A stretch of 64,000 nucleotides of DNA from Trogon surrucura. Lineage: Eukaryota > Chordata > Aves > Trogoniformes > Trogonidae. The notes beneath the pieces are model-generated. The model was not told the DNA's origin. It worked only from the letters and a program-made list of their open reading frames with translations, and searched no databases. Below are positions 24,904 to 35,767 of the stretch, in pieces (the first letter of the stretch is position 1; each line of letters begins with the position of its first letter). The position numbers were made by a program, and so were the translations under genes. The stretch is from the NCBI GenBank assembly GCA_020746105.1, contig CM036617.1, forward strand, positions 43,367,898 through 43,431,897, in the 5' to 3' direction.

Positions 24904-27900
24904 TTTATTATATCTGAGGTCCGATTATTTCTAGTCTGGATACTGTTGATCTAAATTTGACAAGTTTATTTGAGGCCTGTGATTATTTTTGGCTGAAGAG
25001 CGCAAGTGGGTCTGTGTTTTGCAATATTTCATTTCATGAACAAGTAATGATATAGAAAAAGAAATTATTTTTTAGCATTTGGTATGGTCTTTGTTTAGAA
25101 TCTTTAACTCACTTACAGTAATTTATATTTTAATGTTGAACATACAAATAAACATTTCCCAGAAGAACCTTTAAAATAATCTTTTTGATCCACTTTCATA
25201 AAATTTTAATGTACTGATCTTCAAGTTGCTATGCAATTTCAGCATTGCCATAGTCTATAAAGTACCCACAAAAGTTATAAGCAGATACCGTAATCCCAGT
25301 ACAGCTCTATGACTTGCAAGACTCAGGTTGCCTGTTTGTGGCTATGAAGATCTATAGTTGTCACACAACTGGGACGTGGCTGAGCCAAATTCCAAATCAA
25401 ATAATTTCTTTCTGCCCCCTGAAGGTCATTTGCTAATTTTAATTGAATAAAGAATTAGTCTTAATTTTCTGTCAAGAAAACTGTTTGGCTGAGTGCTCTC
25501 AAATATGCACCAGTATCCTTTTCAGAGGTGACTGGATCTTGCTTGTTTTGATTTGTTTATGTAAGTATTGTTCTACAATGGCTAATTATTTCCTGTTTAA
25601 TATTGCCTCTTACTTTGTATGAGCCATTGCAGTTATTCACCTATTTATAAAGGGAAGCACTTAGTATTTGCCAGTTATTAGCATGTTGTACTATTTGAAT
25701 TACTCAAGGACAGGAAGGAAACCTTGATGTCATGGGCACTGATCACTGGCAAATTGTGACATAATTGACAGCTAGAATGCCTCTGTTGCCTAGTTATTCA
25801 AACAGAAATTCTTTCGAGCGGAAGGTGTTGTTCAGTGCTCATTTAAGAAAAAGAAAGGGCAATATAAAACAGCTGTGAGAACATGATTTTTTGGCATATA
25901 CTGTTGTGGAATTTCCTGGATGGAATACATATAATCACAAGAATATATGTATACATACGGAAAAAATAATCATATATATACATCTATATATGGAATATAT
26001 TCATAGGCATGATGGCCTGTGACTGTGACTCCAGTTCCTAGTGTCTCCTACTACTCCCATTGGTGGAACTGTTCACTGAGAGTGATATTGAGAGTGCTTT
26101 TCAAGAGATTCTCCTGGCAGCACAACTTCAGCAAATAATGTGCTGTGAAAGCTTTTTTGCTTACACTCAGTCCTTATCTCAGGGGTAATTTCTCATGCTG
26201 TGGTATAGGAATTCTCTGCTTATCAGACATTCACCCTTATGGCATCTCTTCGTATGAGTAAGTAACAGTGCATTAACTTTAGTCTTCCTGGCTGGCCACC
26301 ACGCTTGCAGATGTATTGTCATAAATCTCTGCATGTGTAGGTAAATAACATCTTAAAAGCGAGGGGAAGAAAAGTTCTACTGAGGATACACCTCTTTTAG
26401 ACTTCGAGGAAGGCTTGGTCTCACTGCAGTCTTAGACTGTTTAGATCACACAGTTATATATACTTTTTTTTTTATTTATAATTCTTTGTGTAAACTTTGC
26501 TGTTCATCAAAATGTTGCCAAAAAAAAAAAAAAAGTGTTTAAAATTTTAACAGGTTTTAATCTTAGAGTCATCCCCTTAGTTTGCATGGACTAGTTTGAA
26601 GTCCTGTTTCTCATCTGAATGGAAGAGCTTTTTGCCTTTAAAGAAGCAAAACAGGAAAAGAGTGTTTTGAAAGGCAGCATGAAAAAAGATTGTCATGTTA
26701 TTTGGTAGGTGATTTAACATTTGAGCTTCTGTTATTTGCATATCAAAATTAGACATAAAAGCAACTTGAAAACAACTGCAAAACAGTAAAAAGAAGCTAG
26801 CTACCAAAACTCCTATATAGGACTGTGATAGACTGGTCTATTGTATATATTCATGTCATTCTTGAAAATACAGAGTAAAAAAGATAGTGTACAGAAACAT
26901 CTGAGACTGCACCTCATTGCAACTGTAATTGCTCGTTACTGAAACTTTTTGCATTAATTTGTCTGCTCTTGCTCCAGTCTTTTTAGCGTTTCCTATGCTC
27001 TTACCTATAACCACCTTTTGTTTTTTTTGTTGTTTTTAACTCAGTTGAAAACTTCTTCTAATGGGGAAATAACTGTCCCTTTTGGGGTATTGGTCAGAAA
27101 TGTAGCTTTTTTTGACAAATATAAAAGCAATGTTTAGCTGTACATTTTATTTTTAAACCAAAACAACATATGCAGCTGACTGTAATATTCTATCGTTAAA
27201 GAAGACTCAAGTTGAGTGGAACAAAGAACTCTATATTCAAATAACAAAATTTCACTTTCACCTAGACATGTAGTCACATGAACCAGCTGATACAAATTGA
27301 CATTACCTTTAATAGAGCTACACCAGGTGACACTGACTGAGTACCTGGCATCTATTTAGAGGATAAAATAAAAAATCCATTTGTTGTTTCAACATATATC
27401 TATACTTTCAGTGAAGAGACGATTGTTTGAGTTGGAATATCAATCTCCACGTTATTAGTTAGCAGATTTAAACTAAGCTAAGAAGCACTGGTGATTACAG
27501 ACATATTTGGATTTTAACAAGTCTGTGTTTTTGCAGAACTGTGAGTAATTATATGCCTGACTAGGTCAAATGGAATGAAATAAATCAATAATTTATTATT
27601 AGAATTTACCAATCGATTTAGTGTGCAAATCATCAGTAACTGTATGCACTATGCCAAAGAGTGAGTCGGGCTGAGATCATTAAAGATTCCTATATAAAAC
27701 TCGACTCCTTAGTATAGTTCAATGACATGATTGACAATAGTTAAGATCCTTATAGCCCTTCATTTAGCTCAACTTTAGTAAGAGCTTGTCCTTTTTGCTA
27801 TGAAGTCGGAGAACTATTATCTTTCCATTTTCTCAGCATTGCACTGCTCTGTTCCATTCTCAAACTTTAGGTAGTCTCAAACTCTGCTCTTTTTCTTTGT

Positions 27901-30900
27901 TAGAATTTAAAGTTCTTTAATTGACTAAAAGAGCACTCGCCATTCTTTTAATTCTCAAGAAAAATGCTGACGCTTTGGGGTTATGTTGCTATCAATGCAT
28001 AATTCCCATTTGTGTTTTCTGAATACCCTATTACATTTTTACACTTTATTTTGAAGGTAACATTAAGTGCAGCTTAGAGCATTCACTTTAAAGCAGTAGG
28101 TTGACACGTAGTGTCTATAGCTGGGAAGCTTTGATAGAGCAATCAAGGGCCATCAGCACTTAATGGCTCTACACCAGTGGATCAATGGCTTTGCGAGTAG
28201 CAGGGCCATTGGCTTTGAACAACTCTCTGCCCCAAATCTGAAAGGGTGCATGTTCATGTCAAGAGCCAGAAAATTTGCAGCATAAGTGCGGGGGGTTGAA
28301 AGGAGTCACAGGGTGTTTTAAAAGGGGGAAGCTGTCTGTGCAAACACGGAAATTTCTTCTTCAGTAACCAGGTGAGCAGTTCAAAAAGGACAGAGGGTTA
28401 ATGGTCTCAAAGACATAGCCTAAACCTTGATTACAATTTGTTGCTAAAGGAATGGGAATGGTAAATGATTTTTGGGATGTTTAGTTTTAGATAGATTTGT
28501 GGTTTACATAATCTTTTAAATATGAAAGTGTATTTTCGTGTTTGGGAAATTCCATAAGTGAGCCAGTGGTGTTTCTTTTTGCTGTGCATTGTGCCTTAGT
28601 GTTGCCACTGTGAAATTAGACTACACTGCAGCAAAGAAATTTTGGTCAAAAATTTCCAATGCAAATTTTTGTAGACAGCTGTATTTCAAGGAAGCTGATA
28701 CATGGGTTTTACAGTGTTAGCAGGAACACCATATTGTGTTCCATGATGCAAAAAGGACCCCAAAAAAGGACCCAACTTGATTTTGCACTAAATAAGTTTG
28801 TCCAATAAAGTTTTCTGGAATTCATAATTAGACATTAACTAGGATTAGGAAATGTAGAAATGTATGGGACCCAGTGATTCAGACCAAACCTGACATAGAG
28901 TGCGAGTAAACCTGTGTATCAGTAGAGGGGTTTTGGTTTTGTTTGTTTACCTGAGAAAAAAAATATAAAGGAAAAAAAATATAGGGTGTTGTGCATAGGT
29001 GCGTGCATTTTCTTCTGGGTAATAAAATTTGGCAGTGTGACAGCTGCTTAGGTAACTGAATGTTTTATTTAAGATCTTAAGAAATATGTGGTAAATGGAA
29101 TTTGAGGATGAAATTTACTATTTTGTGCAAAATGGCTGAGAAATTGGGTGTATGCAGGGTGGTAATGGGTAAAATGTACACTAGAGTCACAGAAAGAACA
29201 ACATGCTTAAGGAAAAAAAAGGTGGATAATGGAATGCAGTCAGTAGAATGGGAATGTTTCAGGGGATAGATATGTTTTCAGCAGTGGTATTCAAAGGATA
29301 TACCATGGAGAAGTGCAGAGAATGACATTTTGTTTTTAAAAAGAAACATTCATATAATAGAGACAAACTCCACAGATTGTGGGCTCTAATATCACATCAA
29401 CACGTCCCAAGCTTTTTATTTAATTGAGTGTGATTTAGGAAAAAGCATTCAGAACACAGTCTGCTCCATCACAGCAAATCAATTTAGATTAACAGACCAC
29501 TGTTTCAGCTGTAAACTGATGCTAATCAAGGACAAGATACTACAAGTTACTAAGCACTTCTTGTAAGATTTAAGGAACTTTGATTTCTGTTTACTACAGT
29601 GGAAACAGAGAGTCGTGATCCACATCTTTTGCAAAAAAAATGAGGTATTTTTAGGATTTTTTTTTTATCAGCTCATATGCTGTTCCTCTTAATGTTTGAT
29701 CTGGATTTACCATGACTATAAGTAAATGTTTAATCAACTCTTGGATTACAATCTTAATAGGTGGTATTAGGCACATGATGAAATCAAGTGTGTTCTTAAC
29801 TGGATGGCAATTTTTGGTGTTATCGTATTTCAGAAACATTATTTGAAGGAAATATTTTTTTTCTTTAACATTGAGAGAATTAAAATTAGCTCCAGCAGAT
29901 GAAGTTATTAATAAAATTCTTTTTTAATACTTAATTCCCTAATGCTACTTAAATAATTAAACAATAACAACAAGCAAATTCCCAAATGACAAGTTAATCT
30001 CATTTTCTTCCTTTTTTTTTTTTTTTTTTTTTTTCCCCCCCTGCAACTAAAATCCAGAGAGACAAGCAGTTTGTTGGGTCAGCTTTAACAAATGGATATG
30101 CTGTCTCTGTTACCAGGGCTACAAATTATGGCCATCTTCTCTCGAAATCGTAGAAACAAGACTACAACACACATAAAATAGCTATAATTTTCTTATTCCA
30201 ATAATTCAAATTCACATTTCCATTGCTGGGGATGAGTAAAGGAAAGTATGATTCATGTTGCGGTGAAAAGCTATTAAAGTCTAAGATTACTTAGACTTTG
30301 AGTGAAAGGTGCCTGTTAATGTAAATGTGAAAAGCTGAAATAAAATCTTCAGTTAGATTAGAAGATGTACTTAAGATCTTTGCACCTGCTTGCCTGGAAA
30401 TGTGTGTCAGTCTTTGAAATTTTACTCTCTCCAAATTTCCTAGTTTATTACTAGTACATTGAAAATAATCAACCACCTCTAAGTGCTACGGATTGCCCCC
30501 CTGCCCTCCTCACCCTCCCAAAAAAAAAAAAAAAAAAGAAGTGTAAAAGAAATCTAAATAAATCTTTTCCAGCTTTTCACTGTGTTGCCCTAAAGATGGC
30601 TGAGTAATTTTTACTGCCCTAAGAGGGGCAAATCAGTCTTTCAAAAGGATACTGCTTCAAGGATGGGAAAAGGTGGCGAAGAAATTTTCCAGTCAGTTAG
30701 TAGAAAAGATAATAAGGTAGTGTGCACCTGGAGATAGCAAGCCATAGTTTAGAAGGTTTTAACGAGCTGTTTGTCCTTGGAGGCGTGTGGAACCAGACCT
30801 AATCAGGGCTTTTCTAATAAAACCTCTCGTTATAGATATTAGATGGTGCCAAAACATCAAAAATTGTTTATGAAAATCTGAAAATGAGTCAAAATTAAAT

Positions 30901-31286
30901 ATAGCAATGGAAGATGATGACCACCACCAAATTCAGAGTGCTGAAAACTTGACCCCCCCCACCTGCAAGGAGCATGTGTGCTAATTTACATGAGACATGA
31001 AGCTAATTTTACTATACTGATCCAATGATGAATGTAACTCTTATCACAAACCAGTAATTGTAGAATTAGTGGTAAGGTAGGCGTGTTTATACTAATAAGT
31101 TACAAAACAAATATGTTGCAGTTTTTCGATGTGGTATGCTAGTTTCATCTAGCATCCAAACTTGTGCAACTTTGCTAATAAACCAATGTCAGTTTTCTAA
31201 ACTATCATTTGGTTTAGAGAGTTCTTTCTTCGCAGTTGCTGCTTTACGTGACAACTGACTTTCTAGAAGTAAACTAGAAACTATCT
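24904..31286. other. Unique AT-rich DNA between the solo LTR and the candidate exons
   Basis: No repeat family is recognised apart from homopolymers (26521-26535, 30009-30034, 30521-30537) and an AT-rich TA-repeat-like patch at 25920-26010. A block at 28095-28290 looks like a possible conserved non-coding element (see findings). No retroviral sequence follows the LTR. Confidence 0.5.
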
Positions 31287-32017
31287 TCAACATGGATCAA
31301 GCTCTTTGCAAATGAAGGTCTTTTGTTTTGACGATCTGTATTCATTCCCTGGTCCTTTAAGACTCAGACATTTCTGTCCTGGTGTTCCCTGAAGCAGAGG
31401 AAAGCACTGTACAAAAGACATATTTCTGCAGCGATTACACAGCTCTGCATTTTAGTTCATGATGTGTGTGTAGCCAATGCTCTAAGAACCTGTGACTCTA
31501 TCCTCACCTTGGTGTTTTAGAAAAGAGAAATCCATCTGTCTTCAGAACTTCACTGCAAAGTATTTGCTGTCGTGCTGCATCCCTCCATGCCTTCACATGA
31601 GTCATTGGTATGAAGGCTGTTGCCTTTTCTAATGAGGCAATGAAGGCCTGTGGCATTTGTACAACATTATTCTTTTGGATAGCTTGAACAAAGGAAGGTG
31701 TACAGAGGTCAGGACTCATCTGACCCAATAGAGTTCATCTTTAAAATCTACATCTGAAATATCAGTGGACTACAGGCAAAGAAGTTAATGGTTTGAGTCC
31801 TTAGGCAGAAATCACCTCACCTCTGGTCATAAAATTTTAATTTTTCTTCGTGTTGACCACGAAGGGAGTCTGGAACAGCCACTTCAAAAAAGGTATTGAA
31901 GCTATAGGTAGCAGAATTGGTTGAGAAGACATCCCAGTCTGTGATGGCACTTGCCACGTAATCAGTAAAAATACTCCGACCTTGGGTCAGGCACAGAATC
32001 AAGACTGGTTTCTTTCA
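31287..32017 (-). CDS. Candidate host coding segment: three exon-like pieces, unidentified gene
   Basis: On the minus strand three open segments lie close together. Segment A (about 32017 to 31821) reads PVLILCLTQGRSIF...EEKLKFYDQ and stops being open exactly at a consensus donor CAGAG|GTGAGG (GT at 31820-31819). Segment B (31714 to 31508) reads PDLCTPSFVQAIQ...TDGFLFSKTP and ends at a second consensus donor CCAAG|GTGAGG (GT at 31507-31506). Segment C (31425 to 31287) follows a CTGCAG acceptor and stays open for 46 codons to TGA. Phases agree (2,2,2) if the B acceptor is the weak ATGAG at 31716-31715. A better pyrimidine-rich acceptor, TTTGCCTGTAG at 31771-31770, would give a frameshift inside B and a 51-bp intron. 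The implied introns of 106 and 82 bp are short. I do not recognise the protein. It could be a real gene, a decayed (unitary) pseudogene, or chance. Confidence 0.35.
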
Positions 32018-33126
32018 CTATCCTATCTAATAATTTTCAAAAAGCTCTGCCTCAAATATTTAAAACTGAACAGTCTTAAATTTAAATTCATTTATGAATA
32101 TAAAATGTTTCATAATGGCTTATCAAGAGCAATAAAGAGGTAAACCAAATGACTTTAGTGTAGCTTGTATCATAATGTAAATTGTTACACTTCAACTTAA
32201 AGTATTTATTGGTATGTACATTAATAAAATAATAATGTAAAAGCAAAGAAAAAACAAATTACTTGAAACATTATTTGGATGATCTGTAGTGAATGTATTT
32301 GGACTCTTCTTTTGACTGTTCATTTCAAAAATTTAGGTTTCTGTATAAATTCAGAATTACGTCTTTTATCTTCAGTGAAATATTAAAATATGCTGAGAAA
32401 GAAAGAAACAAACAAGTCAGCATCTAAACATTTCTAAATACTGGTTTTTCGTTAGTTTTCTGCTCTTTTTTATCAAACTTATTTAAAATGCATTTAAGGA
32501 GTATTCTTTTTTTTCTTCTGTTGAAATTAATACCATCAATTAAACAATAAATATGAAAATATGTGACTTCCATTCTCAAGAGTGAAGCAGTGTTTGCATC
32601 ATTAAGCCTTAAAAATTATCTAGGGCACTAAATAAAAGGTAGATACATATTTCAGTGGTGGTTGTGATTTTGTGTGTTTATCATACATCCTTTCCACATG
32701 TTCACAGCAAGCAAGATCAAGAGAGTATTTGTAGCTGTGTGTCCTCAGCCTCATTTGAAATATACTAAACATAGAAAAGTCCTAACTTCTTTTCCAGTAA
32801 GCCAGAGTGCATATGAATAATAAGCACGGAGATTGCATTTCATATATTCCCACAATTCTTTGCCAGACAAGGGCTTTTAATTAAAGAATTTTCCATCTTA
32901 AGTAAATTAAAAATAAAAGGTGTCATAAGATCAATCCTTTCAGCTCCTGAATGCCAATGAAAAAAAATGCAATAGGCTAAAGAATAAGAATCCTGATTGC
33001 AATGTGAAATCCGGCTTCATTATAACCAATGAAAAGCTTTGTTATTGCTTTCAGTACAGCCCAGGTTTTCCCTGATGCCATTTACTAAGTACCTGTCCTA
33101 ACAGGCCCTTCAGTTGCAGAGGGGGA
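32018..33126. other. Unique AT-rich DNA upstream of the candidate exons (minus sense)
   Basis: No further exon could be found upstream with a convincing acceptor and donor. The interval 32805-33065 looks like a possible conserved non-coding block (see findings). Confidence 0.45.
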
Positions 33127-33153
33127 TGCGTGCTCTCAATATCAGAGCACGCA
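33127..33153. repeat. Perfect 10-bp inverted repeat (hairpin)
   Basis: The left arm TGCGTGCTCT (33127-33136), a 7-nt spacer CAATATC and the right arm AGAGCACGCA (33144-33153) are perfectly complementary. It sits just left of a minus-strand CR1 and beside a plus-sense CR1-like phrase ('tgtgcccttgtcgccaagga' at about 33157). Confidence 0.9.
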
Positions 33154-33189
33154 GAGCTGTGCCCTTGTCGCCAAGGAGTGCACAGGTTG

Positions 33190-33441
33190 AATCACAGAAT
33201 CAGAGAATCACGGAATTGTTGGAGTTGCAAAGGATCTCTAGAGATCGTCTAGTCCAACCTCCCTGCTAAACAGGATCTCCTAGAGCACATCACACAGGAT
33301 TGCACCCAGGCAGGTTTTGAAAGTCTCCAAAGACAGAGACTCCAAAACCTTCCTGGGCAGCCTGTTCCAGTGCTCTGTCACTCTCACAGTAAAAAAGTTC
33401 TTCCTCATATTTATACAAAACTTCCTGTGTTCCAGCTTGTG
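33190..33441 (-). mobile_element. CR1 LINE fragment, 5'-truncated
   Basis: The 3' octamer tail is at 33190-33215 ('atcacagaatcagagaatca'), followed by the 3' UTR and the reverse of the ORF2 C-terminus ([33 protein letters not shown]). Truncation occurs near 33441 at the 'gttccagcttgtg' segment. It lies next to a possible small plus-strand CR1 remnant (33144-33189), so it may have landed in an older CR1. Confidence 0.9.
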
Positions 33442-34254
33442 AAAGAGTGTGTCAGAAGTGGGAAGCAGCCTAGATATGGTTAAAGCGGCTCCAGGAGGAG
33501 GGAGGGGCACTTTGTGTGCACCTACTGAATGCACTAAGACTCAGCAAAATAACGTTTAGAGTTTCATTCTCTCTCAAGGACAATCACTGTTCAACAACGC
33601 TTCATGTGTGCTTTCAAACTCGTGAGCAGGAGCAATCACGAGTTGTGGCTGTGCTGTGACAGGCATGCTCCCGGTGAAACAGCCTCTCTGAAACAGCTGC
33701 TGAGAGCTGTGTGTCTTGTATCAACTTTGGCTTTTGAAGCACTGAGCTCCTCTGCTCATCATATACTGTACAGCATTATCTCAAAGAGCCTTACTTGTGG
33801 CTTTGCTATTATTCCCTTGCAACCCTGGGCAGAGCGCTTTAAAATCTTTTGTTTTCTTAGCTTGCATCACATACTTACAAACTGATTGTAAGCACAACTA
33901 GCAATGGGTTCAGTTGTGTGTAGCTTGAAATTCAAATTACTCCAGCTATATTCTGCTTCGTTTAAAGTAGCTTGTGTTCTTCTCTTTGGAAAATAAAAGG
34001 GTTTCTATAATAGGATAAGCGAAAAGATATTGTTAATTACTCATTTTCATTTTCAGCAAACTTTGGTTCACTCAGGGCAAGGCCGACTCTTGTTTACAAA
34101 AGAAATAGATATTTATTTTTAGTTTTAATTAACCACAGTACAGATACATTTTAAAAGGTTTGCTCAAGGTATGAACAAACGTTTTAGACTGTCTTACAGA
34201 GAGGTGGAAGAGTTGAGTTACAAATAATATTTCACATATTTCACCAAAGTCGTC
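33442..34254. other. Unique DNA, no gene seen
   Basis: The stretch is somewhat less AT-rich at 33470-33850. An open frame at 33604-33885 (93 codons) has no recognisable domain. Nothing else could be assigned. Confidence 0.45.
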
Positions 34255-34344
34255 AGGATCCTGCTCTGGCAGGGGGATTGGACTAGGTGATCTTTCCAGG
34301 TCCCTTCCAACCCGTAACAGTCTGTGATTCTGTGGTTCTGTGAT
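34255..34344 (+). mobile_element. CR1 3' UTR fragment
   Basis: 'aggatcctgctctggcaggg' then 'gattggactaggtgatcttt' and three ATTCTGTG-type octamers. Only the extreme 3' end of a young CR1 was inserted (about 90 bp). Confidence 0.9.
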
Positions 34345-34868
34345 CAATGTTATTTTCTAGTTTAGAATGCTTCTCAACAAATATTTAAATTTAGTGGAAG
34401 TCTTCGGATGTTCTCAAAATGTTGGCAGGTTCCCATTCCTAGTTTCATCCCTTTAATGATATAGTAATCACTGTGTTATGATTCTTTTTCTCTACTTCAA
34501 TTTTCCCTATATTATTCTGAGTGAATTCATGTGGCTACTCATCAAGGCTACTTTTTTTTCCCTCTGTGCTTGAGCCTTCTTTGGTGTAACCTACAGAAAG
34601 AGAAAGAGGAGAATGAAGAGTAGAAGAATTTATAAAACGTTCACCTCCTCTGGGGATGTGCCAGGAGGCATTGGTTCAATGGAGTTCTCCCAAGTCTCTC
34701 ACTCAAAACGGTCACTGAGTCTGTTTCGATAAAGCAATAAACTTGATGCACTGGTTGAGAGCTTTGACAGAGAATGACAGTTCTGCACCATATATTTTAA
34801 AATGTGTAAAACTTTCGGTTGAAATGTCATTTAAATATTTTTCTTACTAGCTACTTGGTACTTACTTG
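34345..34868. other. Unique DNA, no gene seen
   Basis: Nothing recognisable is present apart from a short T-run near 34551. Confidence 0.45.
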
Positions 34869-34873
34869 GGTAA

Positions 34874-35762
34874 TGTCATGGGTTAGGACTTGGCCGCCCA
34901 CTAAACACGGGCAGACACTCTCTAACGCCCTCTTTGCCCCCCTAAATGGGAAGGAAAAGGGAATGAGGCAGGTTAGAGAAGAAAAACCAGAACAACTGTA
35001 AGGAAACAGTAATGGAAATAATAGTGAAATTATAAAAATAAAGAGCTATGTACAACTATATATAAACCCAATATTGAAGCCAACTTCCCCCCCCCCCCCC
35101 CCCCAATATCAATCCCCACTGGTGCTGCAAAGCAGGTGGCACTGGGGAAGCCCCAGGCTCAGCAGCAGCAGGAGCTGGATACACTGTGTAGGCCTTGTTT
35201 TCCTCCGTTCTCAGGGTCTGCACAACAGATAAGCGAACACCTGCGTTCAGCAAGTCTGAAACCCTCAGGCTAAAATATCACAACAGGGAGCTGGATTCGG
35301 GAACTCAGGATCCAGATAAAAAGCAGGAGATAGGACAGAGTCCTCCCTGGACACTGGCCATTGCAGAAAGGGAAGGGGAAAAAGCTCTTGTAATCACTCA
35401 ATTTATATAAAATATGACCTATATGGAATGGAATACTCTCGTTGGTCACCTGTCCTGTCTATTATTCCCTGGAGGTTCAACATTTTACTTCCTTGTGAAC
35501 TCTCTTACTACCCAGCACCCCCAGCGTGGCACACAAGAGCCAGCAGTGGCCTTGGTCACTACAGGAATAAGTATAAGCAAGAGCCTTTCTGCATCCCAGT
35601 CCCAGGCAGTGACTGTAAACATCAGGTGTTATCACTGCCAGTAGCACACACTGTCTGCAAAAACACACTGCTGACTTCAGAAACTGCAGCCTTTTAGAAG
35701 AGACTAAACTGGAAAGTAAAAATCACTAAACAGAAGTGGGGTCTTTAACTCAAACCAGGATA
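34874..35762 (+). mobile_element. Solo LTR, endogenous retrovirus family A, copy 2
   Basis: This LTR begins TGTCATGGG and ends CCAGGATA (terminal CA mutated to TA). It is flanked by GGTAA (34869-34873) and GGTAG (35763-35767), a 5-bp target duplication with one mismatch. It is colinear with copy 1 at 24091 but 81 bp longer, mainly because of a 102-bp extra segment at 35184-35285 lying between 'gagctggataca' and 'gggagctggattcgg', which are contiguous in copy 1. A C-run lies at 35088-35104. Short incidental frames inside the LTR are not genes. Confidence 0.9.
35184..35285. repeat. 102-bp segment present only in family A LTR copy 2
   Basis: The segment is absent from the corresponding position of the 24091 copy. 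In reverse it begins TGTTGTGATATTTTAGCC and ends CTACACAG, so it has TG...CA-like ends. It may be a small insertion, or an ancestral block lost from copy 1. The aligned region of the minus copy at 59669 is too diverged to decide. Confidence 0.6.
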
Positions 35763-35767
35763 GGTAG

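Noticed and set aside
30009..30034. Long T-runs here and elsewhere (20998, 40591, 45641, 48745) as possible poly(A) tails of processed pseudogenes.
   Set aside because: No cDNA-like sequence adjoins them and no target duplication is visible. They look like ordinary homopolymer expansions.
24091..35762. Two same-strand family A LTRs 10 kb apart could be the two ends of one provirus.
   Set aside because: Each LTR has its own different 5-bp target duplication (TGAGT; GGTAA/GGTAG), and no gag, pol or env-like frame lies between them. They are independent solo LTRs.
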